Shown piece by piece: positions 1 through 6,534 of a DNA stretch of 6,948 bases (position 1 is the first letter of the stretch; the number at the start of each line of letters is the position of its first letter). This DNA is from Gammaproteobacteria bacterium (GTDB lineage Bacteria; Pseudomonadota; Gammaproteobacteria; Pseudomonadales; Azotimanducaceae), in NCBI GenBank assembly GCA_002690405.1, contig NZEI01000121.1, positions 1 to 6,948 on the forward strand, in the 5' to 3' direction. Made by a program: the position numbers and the translations under genes. Below the pieces are notes generated by a model. That model was not told the DNA's origin, made no database searches, and worked only from the letters and a program-made list of their open reading frames with translations.

Positions 1-71
1 GGGACTACTGGCCAGAAAGCCGCTACGGTGAGCGCGTCAGCATATTGGGCAATCAGCGCCCTCAGGCCTAA
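1..71 (+). CDS. C-terminal end of an unidentified protein (5' truncated)
   Basis: The reading frame beginning at base 3 is open from the left edge and ends at TAA 69-71. It gives a 22-residue tail starting DYWPESRYGERV and ending in QRPQA. It is judged coding because the frame is open to the edge and its stop meets the stop of the convergent yhcB-like gene, as expected for two real tail-to-tail genes. The tail is too short to assign a family and I do not recognise it. The two stop codons overlap: TAA on + at 69-71 and TAG on - at 70-68. Confidence 0.55.
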   Translation, partial: DYWPESRYGERVSILGNQRPQA

Positions 72-76
72 GGGCG
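57..76. terminator. Near-perfect 20-bp palindrome over the overlapping stop codons
   Basis: Arms CGCCCT (57-62) and AGGGCG (71-76) pair perfectly and flank an inner AGGCCT palindrome (64-69). Over the whole 20 bp, 9 of 10 symmetric pairs match; the exception is C63/A70. The dyad centre falls between 66 and 67, next to both stop codons. As RNA it folds into a GC-rich hairpin in either direction. No U-tract follows on either strand, so it is not a textbook intrinsic terminator. A role in bidirectional termination or 3'-end protection is inferred from position only. Confidence 0.4.
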
Positions 77-583
77 GTCGAGCGGTCTTGTACTGTCTTG
101 AAGAGCCGTAGCCGAAGCGGCCGCCTCTGCGGATTCGAGCGCTGCATCGCTGTGCTCAGACTCTGTCTCGCTGGATGCTAATGGGGCGGTAGTTTTCGAT
201 TCTAGAGGCGCTTGCGCCTGATCCGAGACAACGCCGACTGCGGTCGTATCTGGATCTATTGGATCAGCTGAAGGCTCCTGCAATGCCGGAGTAGCTGCAT
301 AATCCAGCAATGTCGGCACGCCTGCTTCACCACAGAGCGCATTCGCACTTTTCGCCAGTTGTCTGTGCAGATCCTCATAGCTGCGGTTGAGGGCACGAAA
401 CTTTTCCGCTGTATCGGTGAATTCTTCGGTAACTCGCTGCTTGTAATCAGCGAGTTCCGTCTCCGTAGCAGCAAGTGCTTGTTCAAGTTCAACGATACGT
501 GCATGGCCCAAAATACCTGAGCGCAACAAGTAATAGCCCAAAAATGCCCCGGCAATGAAAGCCAGCATTATGATCAGCAGCAT
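68..583 (-). CDS. zapG: YhcB/ZapG-family (DUF1043) inner-membrane protein
   Basis: This is a membrane-anchored coiled-coil protein of the YhcB/ZapG family, which in enterobacteria takes part in cell division and envelope biogenesis. From ATG 583-581 it is 171 residues. One membrane segment spans residues 1-21 and carries the glycine-rich pattern usual in the family. A charged helical region covers about 30-82 and includes the family-typical YKQRVTEEF (47-55) and a following stretch ending RSYEDLHRQLAKSA. The tail from about 96 is Ala/Ser/Pro-rich and acidic, making the protein longer than E. coli YhcB (about 132 aa). The start is uncertain. The frame is open up to TTG 649-647, but its AAGGG touches the TTG with no spacer. 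GTG 589-587 and ATG 583-581 have a GGA 4 or 10 bases upstream and place the membrane segment at the N-terminus, as in relatives. It is divergent from the MATE gene. Confidence 0.8.
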   Translation of the reverse strand: MLLIIMLAFIAGAFLGYYLLRSGILGHARIVELEQALAATETELADYKQRVTEEFTDTAEKFRALNRSYEDLHRQLAKSANALCGEAGVPTLLDYAATPALQEPSADPIDPDTTAVGVVSDQAQAPLESKTTAPLASSETESEHSDAALESAEAAASATALQDSTRPLDRP

Positions 584-750
584 ACTCACTGTTTCCAAAT
601 CAACTACTCCAATGGGTGTTATTTGGTTGGTCAAATGATCCGCGGCCAACCCTTACGAAAAGTTTAACATCGGCAGCAAAAATTCGATGCAAAGACCGAA
701 CGAAACTGCAAGAATCGCGCTCTTTTTTTTGCCGCTGATACGTTACCGAC
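584..750. promoter_or_regulatory. Divergent spacer between yhcB-like and MATE genes
   Basis: The spacer is 167 bases, or 101 if yhcB starts at TTG 649. For the - strand gene, a weak sigma70-like pair can be drawn: TTGCAT at 692-687, a 17-base spacer, then TGTTAA at 669-664. Each hexamer matches consensus at only 3 of 6 positions. A start about 7 bases further on would leave almost no leader before TTG 649 but a normal one before ATG 583. For the + strand gene no convincing promoter is visible. An eight-T run lies at 723-730, with no stem before it, so it is not a terminator. Confidence 0.25.
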
Positions 751-2154
751 ATGGTACAAACTGAACAAACATCATTGGTTGCGTTGCTAAGACCTGTCGC
801 CGTGCTGGGTTGGCCCATGGTGCTGACTCAGCTCTTTATCATGGGCACAGGTTTCATCGACACTGCTATGGCTGGCCACTACGGCGCAGTTGATCTGGCA
901 GGCGTTGCTTTAGGCGGAAACTTTATGTGGCCGCTGTTCTTTCTTGCCACAGGCATCAGCATGGCCTTGATGCCGATCACCTCGCAATTGCATGGTGCCA
1001 ACCGGGTGGCGGAAGTCGGCCACCAACTGCGGCAAAGCTTGTGGCTGTGTCTGATAAACAGCATCTTCTTGATCGTCGCGCTGCAGTACGCAACCCATAT
1101 TTTTCTCTATGCGGGAATCGACGCCCACACCGCGCAGATCGCCGGCGATTACCTATATGGCCTCTCCTGGGGCATTCCACCGGTCATATTTTATATTTCG
1201 TTTCGCTACGTGCTTGAAGGCTTGGGCCATACACGGCCGCCAATGATTATCGCAGCCAGCATCTTACCGCTTAATGCCCTGCTGAATTACGTATTGATTT
1301 ACGGCAAGTTCGGTTTTCCAGAACTTGGCGGTGTTGGCTGCGGCTACGCAACGGCAATGGTTTTTTGGATCGAATTGGCCTTTATGTTGCTGTTTTTACG
1401 CAAACCCTATTTCCGGGCAACTCAATTCTTCGCGATTTTCGAGGGTCCTCGACTGCAAACCATGGGGAAAATTTTTAAGTTGGGACTGCCCATTGCCCTG
1501 ACGGTTTTTCTGGAAATGGCATTATTTGGCGCGATCGGTGTGTTCATTGCCAAAATTGGCGTAACCGAAATGGCAGCTCACTCCATAGCCGGCAACCTCA
1601 ACTGGATGACTTATGTCATACCCATGGCAATGGGTAATGCTGCGAGCATTCGAATCGGCTTTCTAATTGGCAGTGACGATCTGCACACAGCACGCGCGAC
1701 CGCTTGGGCGATGCTGAAGTTCGCGATCGTTTATGCCCTTGGAATCAGTGTTCTTTTGGTCGCATTGCGCTATCAACTGGTGAGCGTATATACCACTGAC
1801 GTTGCTGTGACTGCAGTTGCTGTGGTGCTGTTGCTGTTTATCGCCGTATATCAGATCGTCGACGACACCCAAGTTGTGTTGGTAAGTGCCTTGCGCGGCT
1901 ATAAAGACACTACTGTGCCAATGGTTATCAGCTTAATCAGTTACTGGCTGTTGGCGCTGCCCTTGGGTTATGCATTGGCTGAGGGTCTACTGGGCAATTC
2001 TCCTCTAGGTGTATACGGCTACTGGACCGGGCTGACTCTGGCACTGGCAGTGGTTGCTGTCGGCGCCGCCCTGCGTCTGCGCTATATCAGTAACGACTTC
2101 CAGCGAATTCGTCATTTGAGCAAAGCTGATGCGGAAGTTGTCCCCATAGACTAA
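751..2154 (+). CDS. norM: NorM-type MATE family Na+-coupled multidrug efflux transporter
   Basis: This 467-residue inner-membrane antiporter exports cationic drugs in exchange for Na+ or H+. The length and about 12 hydrophobic segments match the MATE family. Sequence blocks close to Vibrio cholerae NorM include GFIDTAMAG (34-42), YGKFGFPELGGVGCG (184-198), FLEMALF (253-259) and LRGYKD (381-386). The acidic residues known to matter in NorM are all present: Asp37 in TM1 (D36 in Vibrio), Glu255 and Asp371, the last two at the same numbers as Vibrio NorM's cation-site residues. The protein is therefore expected to be functional. The start is bounded by an in-frame TGA at 736-738, so ATG 751 is the first available start, although no good Shine-Dalgarno precedes it. 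It ends in tandem stops TAA TAA (2152-2157). The downstream secreted-protein gene begins 72 bases later on the same strand and may be co-transcribed. Substrates cannot be read from sequence. Confidence 0.94.
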   Translation: MVQTEQTSLVALLRPVAVLGWPMVLTQLFIMGTGFIDTAMAGHYGAVDLAGVALGGNFMWPLFFLATGISMALMPITSQLHGANRVAEVGHQLRQSLWLCLINSIFLIVALQYATHIFLYAGIDAHTAQIAGDYLYGLSWGIPPVIFYISFRYVLEGLGHTRPPMIIAASILPLNALLNYVLIYGKFGFPELGGVGCGYATAMVFWIELAFMLLFLRKPYFRATQFFAIFEGPRLQTMGKIFKLGLPIALTVFLEMALFGAIGVFIAKIGVTEMAAHSIAGNLNWMTYVIPMAMGNAASIRIGFLIGSDDLHTARATAWAMLKFAIVYALGISVLLVALRYQLVSVYTTDVAVTAVAVVLLLFIAVYQIVDDTQVVLVSALRGYKDTTVPMVISLISYWLLALPLGYALAEGLLGNSPLGVYGYWTGLTLALAVVAVGAALRLRYISNDFQRIRHLSKADAEVVPID

Positions 2155-2194
2155 TAATGCGGGCGCATGGACAACCTAACTGCCCGATACTATG

Positions 2195-2219
2195 CTCCAA
2201 ACCAAGGGTTTAGATGGAG
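2195..2219 (+). promoter_or_regulatory. Hairpin covering the ribosome binding site of the secreted-protein gene
   Basis: CTCC (2195-2198) can pair with GGAG (2216-2219). Directly inside, AAACC (2199-2203) pairs with GGTTT (2207-2211) around an AAG triloop, leaving a four-base bulge (2212-2215). GGAG is the 5' part of the Shine-Dalgarno for ATG 2227, so the fold would partly hide it. This is seen directly as complementarity; a control function is inference. Opening could depend on temperature, a ligand, or ribosomes finishing the MATE gene 40 bases upstream. Confidence 0.35.
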
Positions 2220-2224
2220 AGAGG
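2216..2224 (+). promoter_or_regulatory. Ribosome binding site that decides the start at 2227
   Basis: GGAGAGAGG lies just before ATG 2227, with GGAGAG 5 bases and the final GG 2 bases upstream. The alternative in-frame ATG at 2167 has no such site, and using it would bury the signal peptide 20 residues inside the protein. ATG 2227 is therefore chosen. Confidence 0.75.
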
Positions 2225-2226
2225 CA

Positions 2227-3309
2227 ATGGATTTACGTCTGACTGTCCGCACTACTGTCGCGCTGATGCTCGCGCTTTTTATGACCAACGGCCATGCTGA
2301 TATCAAACGCACGGCGGCCGGTCATCCTGATCTGACCGGCACCTATAATGTGGCGACGCTTACGCCACTGCAGCGCCCTAAGCGCTACGGTGACAAACTA
2401 ACGATAACCCCAGAAGAAGCCCAAGCAATCGCTGAGTATTGGGCGAGTAACCTCGCCAAAGACTCCACACCCTCTGACCCAGACCGCGAGGCACCACCAG
2501 AGGGCGGTGCGGAAATCTATGTTCCGGAATTCAGCGGTGCTGCCGGCAAGGTGGGGGGCTACAACGCGTTTTACGTCGATATCGGCGAAAGCAATTTCAA
2601 ACTTGATGGTGAATACCGAACGTCGATCATCACCCAGCCTGCCAATGGCCGTATGCCGAGTCTATCGCCCAAGGGCATAAAGGCTGCCCAAGCCCTGCAA
2701 GCCTTCTACCATGAAAATACCGGCACCGCCTGGTGGATCGATCTGCCTCAGGGACCCTACGACGATCCTGAGTTACGACCCTTGGCAGAACGCTGCATAC
2801 TCGGTTTCGGATCCACATCCGGACCGCCAGCGCTGCCGGTGATGTACAACAACTTCAAACGTGTGGTGCAGACCGACGATCACGTGGTGATTATTAACGA
2901 AATGAATCACGACGCGCGGGTGATCCCTCTAAAAGGTCAAGCGAGCTCAGCACCAGGTTGGTTGGGGTCCTCTGTGGGACGCTGGGAAGGCGACACTCTC
3001 GTGATCGAAACCCAGAATTTCCATGCGGAGCCAGGGCTTACCATGGCGAGTCAGGAACTAAAGGTTACTGAGCGCATTTCCCGTATCGACGACAATACCC
3101 TACGCTACGCCTTTACCGTTGAAGATCCGAATTGGAACGAGCCTTGGGGCGGCGAATACCCTTGGCCTGCCACCGATGAGAAGATGTACGAATATGCGTG
3201 CCATGAGGGCAATTATGCCCTTGGCGGGATTTTACGCGGTGCACGCTTGCTGGAACGCGAAGCCATCGCACAAGACGCGGCCAACAACCCCGCCGGCCCA
3301 GCGGAGTAG
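2227..3309 (+). CDS. Secreted protein of unknown function, 360 aa
   Basis: Function is not known. From ATG 2227 the protein has 360 residues and a Sec-type signal peptide: n-region MDLRLTVR, hydrophobic stretch about 9-19, likely cleavage after Ala24 (NGHA|D). There is no lipobox Cys, so a soluble periplasmic or secreted location is expected. The mature start (GHPDLTGTY at 32-40, TPLQRP at 46-51, then a TPEEA helix) and the C-terminal half recall a large family of uncharacterised exported proteins in sphingomonads and marine gammaproteobacteria. Recognisable blocks are YNNFKRVVQT (207-216), INEMNHDARVIPL (223-235), GRWEGDTLVIET (251-262) and YEYACHEGNYALGGILRGAR (321-340). The mature part has only two cysteines, Cys190 and Cys325, both in conserved-looking blocks, so a disulfide is plausible. 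I see no known catalytic motif. It follows the MATE gene by 72 bases and ends with TAG directly abutting the mmsB stop. Family recall is from memory, not a search. Confidence 0.85.
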   Translation: MDLRLTVRTTVALMLALFMTNGHADIKRTAAGHPDLTGTYNVATLTPLQRPKRYGDKLTITPEEAQAIAEYWASNLAKDSTPSDPDREAPPEGGAEIYVPEFSGAAGKVGGYNAFYVDIGESNFKLDGEYRTSIITQPANGRMPSLSPKGIKAAQALQAFYHENTGTAWWIDLPQGPYDDPELRPLAERCILGFGSTSGPPALPVMYNNFKRVVQTDDHVVIINEMNHDARVIPLKGQASSAPGWLGSSVGRWEGDTLVIETQNFHAEPGLTMASQELKVTERISRIDDNTLRYAFTVEDPNWNEPWGGEYPWPATDEKMYEYACHEGNYALGGILRGARLLEREAIAQDAANNPAGPAE

Positions 3310-4209
3310 TTACTGAAAGATCTTGAGGATGCTGGAGAAATCTTTGTCCTCTGCATCCTCTGCGGATTCTTGAAGCTGCCGAAAGAGCGCATGGGCTTGA
3401 TCACCCATGGGAGTTTTGGAACCTGAAATGTTGCTGGCGTTAGCCGCCAACCCTAGGTCTTTGAGCATGAGCCTTACTAAAAAACCACCTGCATAATCGT
3501 TGCTGGCTGGCACCTCCGGCATGACACCTGGGTAAGGGTTATATTTCTCAAGGGACCAATTGCCACCTGAACTTTTACGCATAATCTCCGACAACACCGC
3601 CGGATCGAGACCGTTATTAACGCCCATCTGTAACGCTTCTGCAGTCCCGGCCATATGCACTGCGAGCAACATATTGTTGCAAATTTTAGCGGTCTGGCCG
3701 GCCCCGGCATCGCCAGCACGAAAGATATTCGCACCCATAGCACCCAGCACCGATTGAGCTGCCGCAAAAGCTTGCTCTGTGCCGCCGCACATGAACGCTA
3801 ACGTGCCGGCCTTGGCTGCTCCCACACCACCCGATACCGGCGCATCTATGCACCGCAGGCCCAATCTGTCTGCACACTGATGAAGGCGCAAGCTGGTCGA
3901 CGCTGCAACAGTTGAGCAGTCGATTAACAGTGCGCCCGAGGGCATTTCTTCCAATAAGCGCTGTTCATCGATCAACAAATTTTCGACGATTTCACCATTA
4001 GGCAACATGGTGATAACCACATCGGCTGCAGCCACCGCCGCAACCGCACTGACAGCGGCCGTACAACCGACATCTACCGCTTTTTGCAGTGCCTCTGTGG
4101 ATACATCAAAAGCCTGAACACGGAACCCCTTCGCACATAAGTTGGCCACCATGGGGCCACCCATATTGCCCAAGCCGATGAAGGCGACGCTTTGCTCACT
4201 ACTGCTCAC
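3310..4209 (-). CDS. mmsB: 3-hydroxyisobutyrate dehydrogenase
   Basis: This enzyme (EC 1.1.1.31) oxidises 3-hydroxyisobutyrate to methylmalonate semialdehyde with NAD+ in valine catabolism. The 299-residue length is typical. The N-terminal Rossmann fold carries GLGNMG (12-17) with Asp35 after the second strand, as in NAD enzymes. The substrate signature APVSGG (123-128) follows, then the catalytic Lys175 in GQTAKICNNM (171-180), and KDLGLAANAS (250-259). WSLEKYNPYPGVM (218-230) is characteristic of true 3-hydroxyisobutyrate dehydrogenases rather than tartronate-semialdehyde or glyoxylate reductases. The start is GTG 4209-4207, supported by an ideal GAGGGG seven bases upstream; it overlaps the end of the hydratase gene by 11 bases, implying coupled translation. 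It is the last gene of the operon. An acidic AED-AED repeat near the C-terminus (residues 283-288) coincides with a DNA dyad at 3325-3360. Confidence 0.93.
   Translation of the reverse strand: MSSSEQSVAFIGLGNMGGPMVANLCAKGFRVQAFDVSTEALQKAVDVGCTAAVSAVAAVAAADVVITMLPNGEIVENLLIDEQRLLEEMPSGALLIDCSTVAASTSLRLHQCADRLGLRCIDAPVSGGVGAAKAGTLAFMCGGTEQAFAAAQSVLGAMGANIFRAGDAGAGQTAKICNNMLLAVHMAGTAEALQMGVNNGLDPAVLSEIMRKSSGGNWSLEKYNPYPGVMPEVPASNDYAGGFLVRLMLKDLGLAANASNISGSKTPMGDQAHALFRQLQESAEDAEDKDFSSILKIFQ
3325..3360. terminator. Perfect 8-bp inverted repeat at the convergent junction, inside the mmsB 3' end
   Basis: GAGGATGC (3325-3332) and GCATCCTC (3353-3360) are perfect inverted repeats around a 20-base spacer, and GGA (3334-3336) with TCC (3347-3349) can extend the stem. 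The element begins 15 bases after the + strand stop (3307-3309) and ends 12 bases before the mmsB stop codon. It could end transcripts coming from the left, or stabilise the mmsB 3' end. No T-run follows on either strand, so intrinsic termination is not proven. Part of the symmetry comes from repeated GAG-GA(T/C) codons. Confidence 0.35.
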
Positions 4210-4999
4210 TGCTATTCCCCTCGGTATTGCTTTGCCATTGAGGCGGCCGTTTCTCTATAAACGCACTGACGCCTTCAAACTGGTTTGCGTCCTGCCACAG
4301 CTGAATAAAACGCTCGCGTTCCAGCGCATAACCCTCGCTTAGGGTCTGGTCGCGCGCAGCCATAATTAGCTCCTTACATGATTCCACTGCACTAGGACTT
4401 TGTTTCTGTACTGGCGCTGCAAGCTCCAGACAATGCTGCAATGCACCACCAGATTCCACCACCTCGGATACCAATCCAATGGTTAGGGCCTGTTGTGCCG
4501 ACAGTCGCTCACCCAGCAATACCATGCGTTTGGCCCACTGCTCACCCACTAACCAAGCCAGTTGTTGCGTGCCGAGACCACAGGGCAAAAGGCCAACGGC
4601 ACATTCCGGCAGCGCTAGCTGAGCATGTTGCTCGGCAATACGAATATCGCATGCAAGCGCCACTTCGAGACCACCGCCCATGGCATAGCCGTTGATAGCC
4701 GCAATGCTCACTCCCTGATAGGCGCTCAATACCTGAAATGCTTCGCCAAAAGCCGTGGAAAAATCCGTAGCCTGAGCCACATCACGATGATGGAAGCGCT
4801 GCAGGTCAGCGCCGGCAGAAAAGAACTTGTCGCCAGCACCGGTCAAAACAAGGGCGCGATTGACGGGATTCGTATTTAACTCTAGGACAATTTGCTGCAA
4901 CTGTTGCAGGCTCTCCGGCGTCCACGTATGCGCTGGTGGATTATTAAATGTCAGCACACTGACGTATTCACGGTGCTCTACAATTAATGCATCACTCAT
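4199..4999 (-). CDS. Enoyl-CoA hydratase (valine pathway, methacrylyl-CoA hydration)
   Basis: This 266-residue crotonase-superfamily protein most likely hydrates methacrylyl-CoA to 3-hydroxyisobutyryl-CoA. The crotonase core is intact: SAGAD (61-65) and GYAMGGG (104-110) form the CoA/oxyanion-hole region. Both hydratase glutamates are present, Glu112 in GGGLE and Glu132 in LPE, matching Glu144 and Glu164 of rat mitochondrial hydratase. The C-terminus has the usual F-x-E-K-R-x-P-x-W pattern (247-255). Having both glutamates argues for a hydratase rather than an isomerase. The size argues against the longer (about 350 aa) 3-hydroxyisobutyryl-CoA hydrolase. ATG 4999 is preceded by GGAG at 5011-5008 with 8 bases between. 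The start overlaps the stop of the dehydrogenase gene as ATGA (4999-4996), and the end overlaps mmsB by 11 bases. Substrate is inferred from the operon; action on other short enoyl-CoAs is possible. Confidence 0.88.
   Translation of the reverse strand: MSDALIVEHREYVSVLTFNNPPAHTWTPESLQQLQQIVLELNTNPVNRALVLTGAGDKFFSAGADLQRFHHRDVAQATDFSTAFGEAFQVLSAYQGVSIAAINGYAMGGGLEVALACDIRIAEQHAQLALPECAVGLLPCGLGTQQLAWLVGEQWAKRMVLLGERLSAQQALTIGLVSEVVESGGALQHCLELAAPVQKQSPSAVESCKELIMAARDQTLSEGYALERERFIQLWQDANQFEGVSAFIEKRPPQWQSNTEGNSSEQ
4217..4222 (-). promoter_or_regulatory. Ribosome binding site supporting the GTG start of mmsB
   Basis: On the - strand GAGGGG (4222-4217) is followed by a seven-base spacer and GTG (4209-4207). 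It lies inside the last codons of the hydratase gene. It is a strong site and settles the non-ATG start, since the only in-frame ATGs are well inside the Rossmann fold (the first is Met16). Confidence 0.75.
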
Positions 5000-6156
5000 T
5001 TTAAATTCTCCGTACCATTGGGCTGTAACAAACGACGGGCGATAATGACCCGCATAACTTCGTTCGTGCCCTCCAAAATTTGATGCACTCGAGCATCACG
5101 AAAAAACCGCTCAATTGGAAAATCGCGCAGGTATCCATAGCCACCATGCAACTGCATGGCTTCGTTACACACCTTAAACCCGGTATCCGTGGCAAAACGT
5201 TTCGCCATCGCACAGTAGGCGGTTTTCTCGGGGTGATCTGAATCTAAGGCCCAGGCAGCTTTATAGACCATTTGCCGAGCGGCAACGAGTTCCGTAGCCA
5301 TGTCCGCCAAGCGAAATTGCAGCGCTTGAAAGTCGGCCAGTACCTGGCCGAATTGCTTCCGCTCGGAGAGATAGCGTTGAGTCATGTCCAGGGTCGCCTG
5401 AGCTGCACCTAGGGAGCATGCCGCTATATTGATACGGCCGCCCTCTAAACCCTGCATCGCAATCGAGAACCCCTGGCCTTCCCCACCCAGTAGATGATGC
5501 TTAGGAATCCGAACATTCTCGAAGCTGATGGCGCGGGTGGGTTGGCTATTCCAGCCCATTTTGGCTTCATTTTTGCCAAAGCTCAGGCCGGGTGTATCGC
5601 CGGGTACAGCAAAGGCGCTGATCCCCCCGGGGCCATCATTCCCCGTACGCGCCATGACTACTAGGATATCGGTATCGCCAGCACCACTAATAAATGCCTT
5701 TGCACCGTTCAATACATAGTCCTCTCCATCACGCCGAGCCGAGGTGACTATGGACGCTGCGTCTGACCCTGCATTAGCCTCGGTCAAACAATAGGAAGCC
5801 AATTTGGTACCGGCAGCTAAGGGTCCGGCCCAATCAAGACGCACTTGTTCGCTACCCCAAGTCGCTATCATCCACCCGGCCATGTTGTGAATGGACAAAT
5901 ACGCGGCAGTGGATGTACAGCCTTGGGCAAGCTCTTCTAGGATCAGCGCAGCATCGGTGCGGGAGAGGCCGATACCGCCGACTTCTGCAGGACAATAAAG
6001 CCCGCAAAATCCCAGATCCCCAGCCGCACGTATTGTCGCGACCGGGAAGATTTTCTGCTCATCCCAATTCGCCGCATTTGGCGCCAATTGGTCTCGAGCG
6101 AATTCTCTAGCTACATCAACAAAGGCTATTTGTTGTTCGCTTAAAGCAAAATCCAT
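4996..6156 (-). CDS. Isobutyryl-CoA dehydrogenase (acyl-CoA dehydrogenase family)
   Basis: This FAD enzyme oxidises isobutyryl-CoA to methacrylyl-CoA, the first CoA-level step specific to valine breakdown, passing electrons to ETF. The 386-residue length is typical. The first family signature CLTEANAGSDAAS lies at 123-135 and the second (QLHGGYGYLRDF onward) at 335-354. The catalytic base is Glu362 in HQILEGTNEVMR. Assignment to isobutyryl-CoA dehydrogenase rather than a generic short-chain enzyme rests on blocks shared with human ACAD8: SIHNMAGWMI (88-97), KAFISGAG (153-160), GWNSQPTRA (201-209) and GGRINIAACSLGAA (239-252). ATG 6156-6154 has AAGGGAG (6167-6161) upstream with a 4-base gap. 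It is the first gene of the operon and overlaps the hydratase start by 4 bases. A perfect inverted repeat lies in its leader. Confidence 0.93.
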   Translation of the reverse strand: MDFALSEQQIAFVDVAREFARDQLAPNAANWDEQKIFPVATIRAAGDLGFCGLYCPAEVGGIGLSRTDAALILEELAQGCTSTAAYLSIHNMAGWMIATWGSEQVRLDWAGPLAAGTKLASYCLTEANAGSDAASIVTSARRDGEDYVLNGAKAFISGAGDTDILVVMARTGNDGPGGISAFAVPGDTPGLSFGKNEAKMGWNSQPTRAISFENVRIPKHHLLGGEGQGFSIAMQGLEGGRINIAACSLGAAQATLDMTQRYLSERKQFGQVLADFQALQFRLADMATELVAARQMVYKAAWALDSDHPEKTAYCAMAKRFATDTGFKVCNEAMQLHGGYGYLRDFPIERFFRDARVHQILEGTNEVMRVIIARRLLQPNGTENLK

Positions 6157-6175
6157 GTCTCTCCCTTTTCGTTCT

Positions 6176-6202
6176 GCATTGCCTTTGTATCGCCGGCAAT
6201 GC
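6176..6202 (-). promoter_or_regulatory. Perfect inverted repeat in the valine operon leader (candidate operator or leader hairpin)
   Basis: GCATTGCC (6176-6183) and GGCAATGC (6195-6202) are perfect 8-bp inverted repeats around an 11-base spacer. The near edge is 19 bases upstream of the isobutyryl-CoA dehydrogenase ATG. The arm-to-arm spacing suits a dimeric repressor such as a TetR-type protein, and the same arms would form a stable RNA stem just before the ribosome binding site. Which of these applies cannot be decided from sequence. A further half-site GCATTGC lies at 6279-6285. Confidence 0.45.
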
Positions 6203-6534
6203 GCTTTGTGGTTGTTTATTTGACCCTAGCTTAACCCCTGTGGGCCATCTAACTAAGGTTGAAATTATTTGGATTTCAGCATTGCAACTGATCGATCTGC
6301 CGACGCTGCCGTCTTTGCTCCCCCATGCGCGCGAGCGACACCGTAGTTTGTTGTTACACCAAGGGGAAGTTGCTTTATCGGGTATCCGCCACCGTCCGTC
6401 GGGCTTGATAACCCTATCTTTTCTGCGACTGCTATTTAGGTACCTCGTTGCACAAAGGTGTAAGGAAAAATTAGTGTGCTTGGCCGCTTTCAACGCGCTA
6501 CCAAAAAAGGCGATTTATTTGACTGTCTTTTCAC

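Noticed and set aside
720..732. Eight-T run before the MATE gene as a terminator
   Set aside because: No stem-loop precedes it on the + strand, and no + strand gene ends nearby.
2167..2226. Upstream ATG at 2167 as the start of the secreted protein
   Set aside because: It lacks a ribosome binding site and would place 20 polar residues before the signal peptide; ATG 2227 has GGAGAGAGG directly upstream.
4199..4999. Reading the crotonase-fold gene as 3-hydroxyisobutyryl-CoA hydrolase
   Set aside because: At 266 residues it is much shorter than that enzyme, and it retains both hydratase glutamates in GGGLE and LPE.
6157..6300. A sigma70 promoter for the valine operon
   Set aside because: The candidate pair TTAGTT-N17-TAAGCT on the - strand matches consensus too poorly to call.
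6116..6493. A 125-codon open frame on - overlapping the dehydrogenase start
   Set aside because: It runs over the start codon of a well-supported gene in another frame, and its translation is Arg/Lys-rich and family-less.
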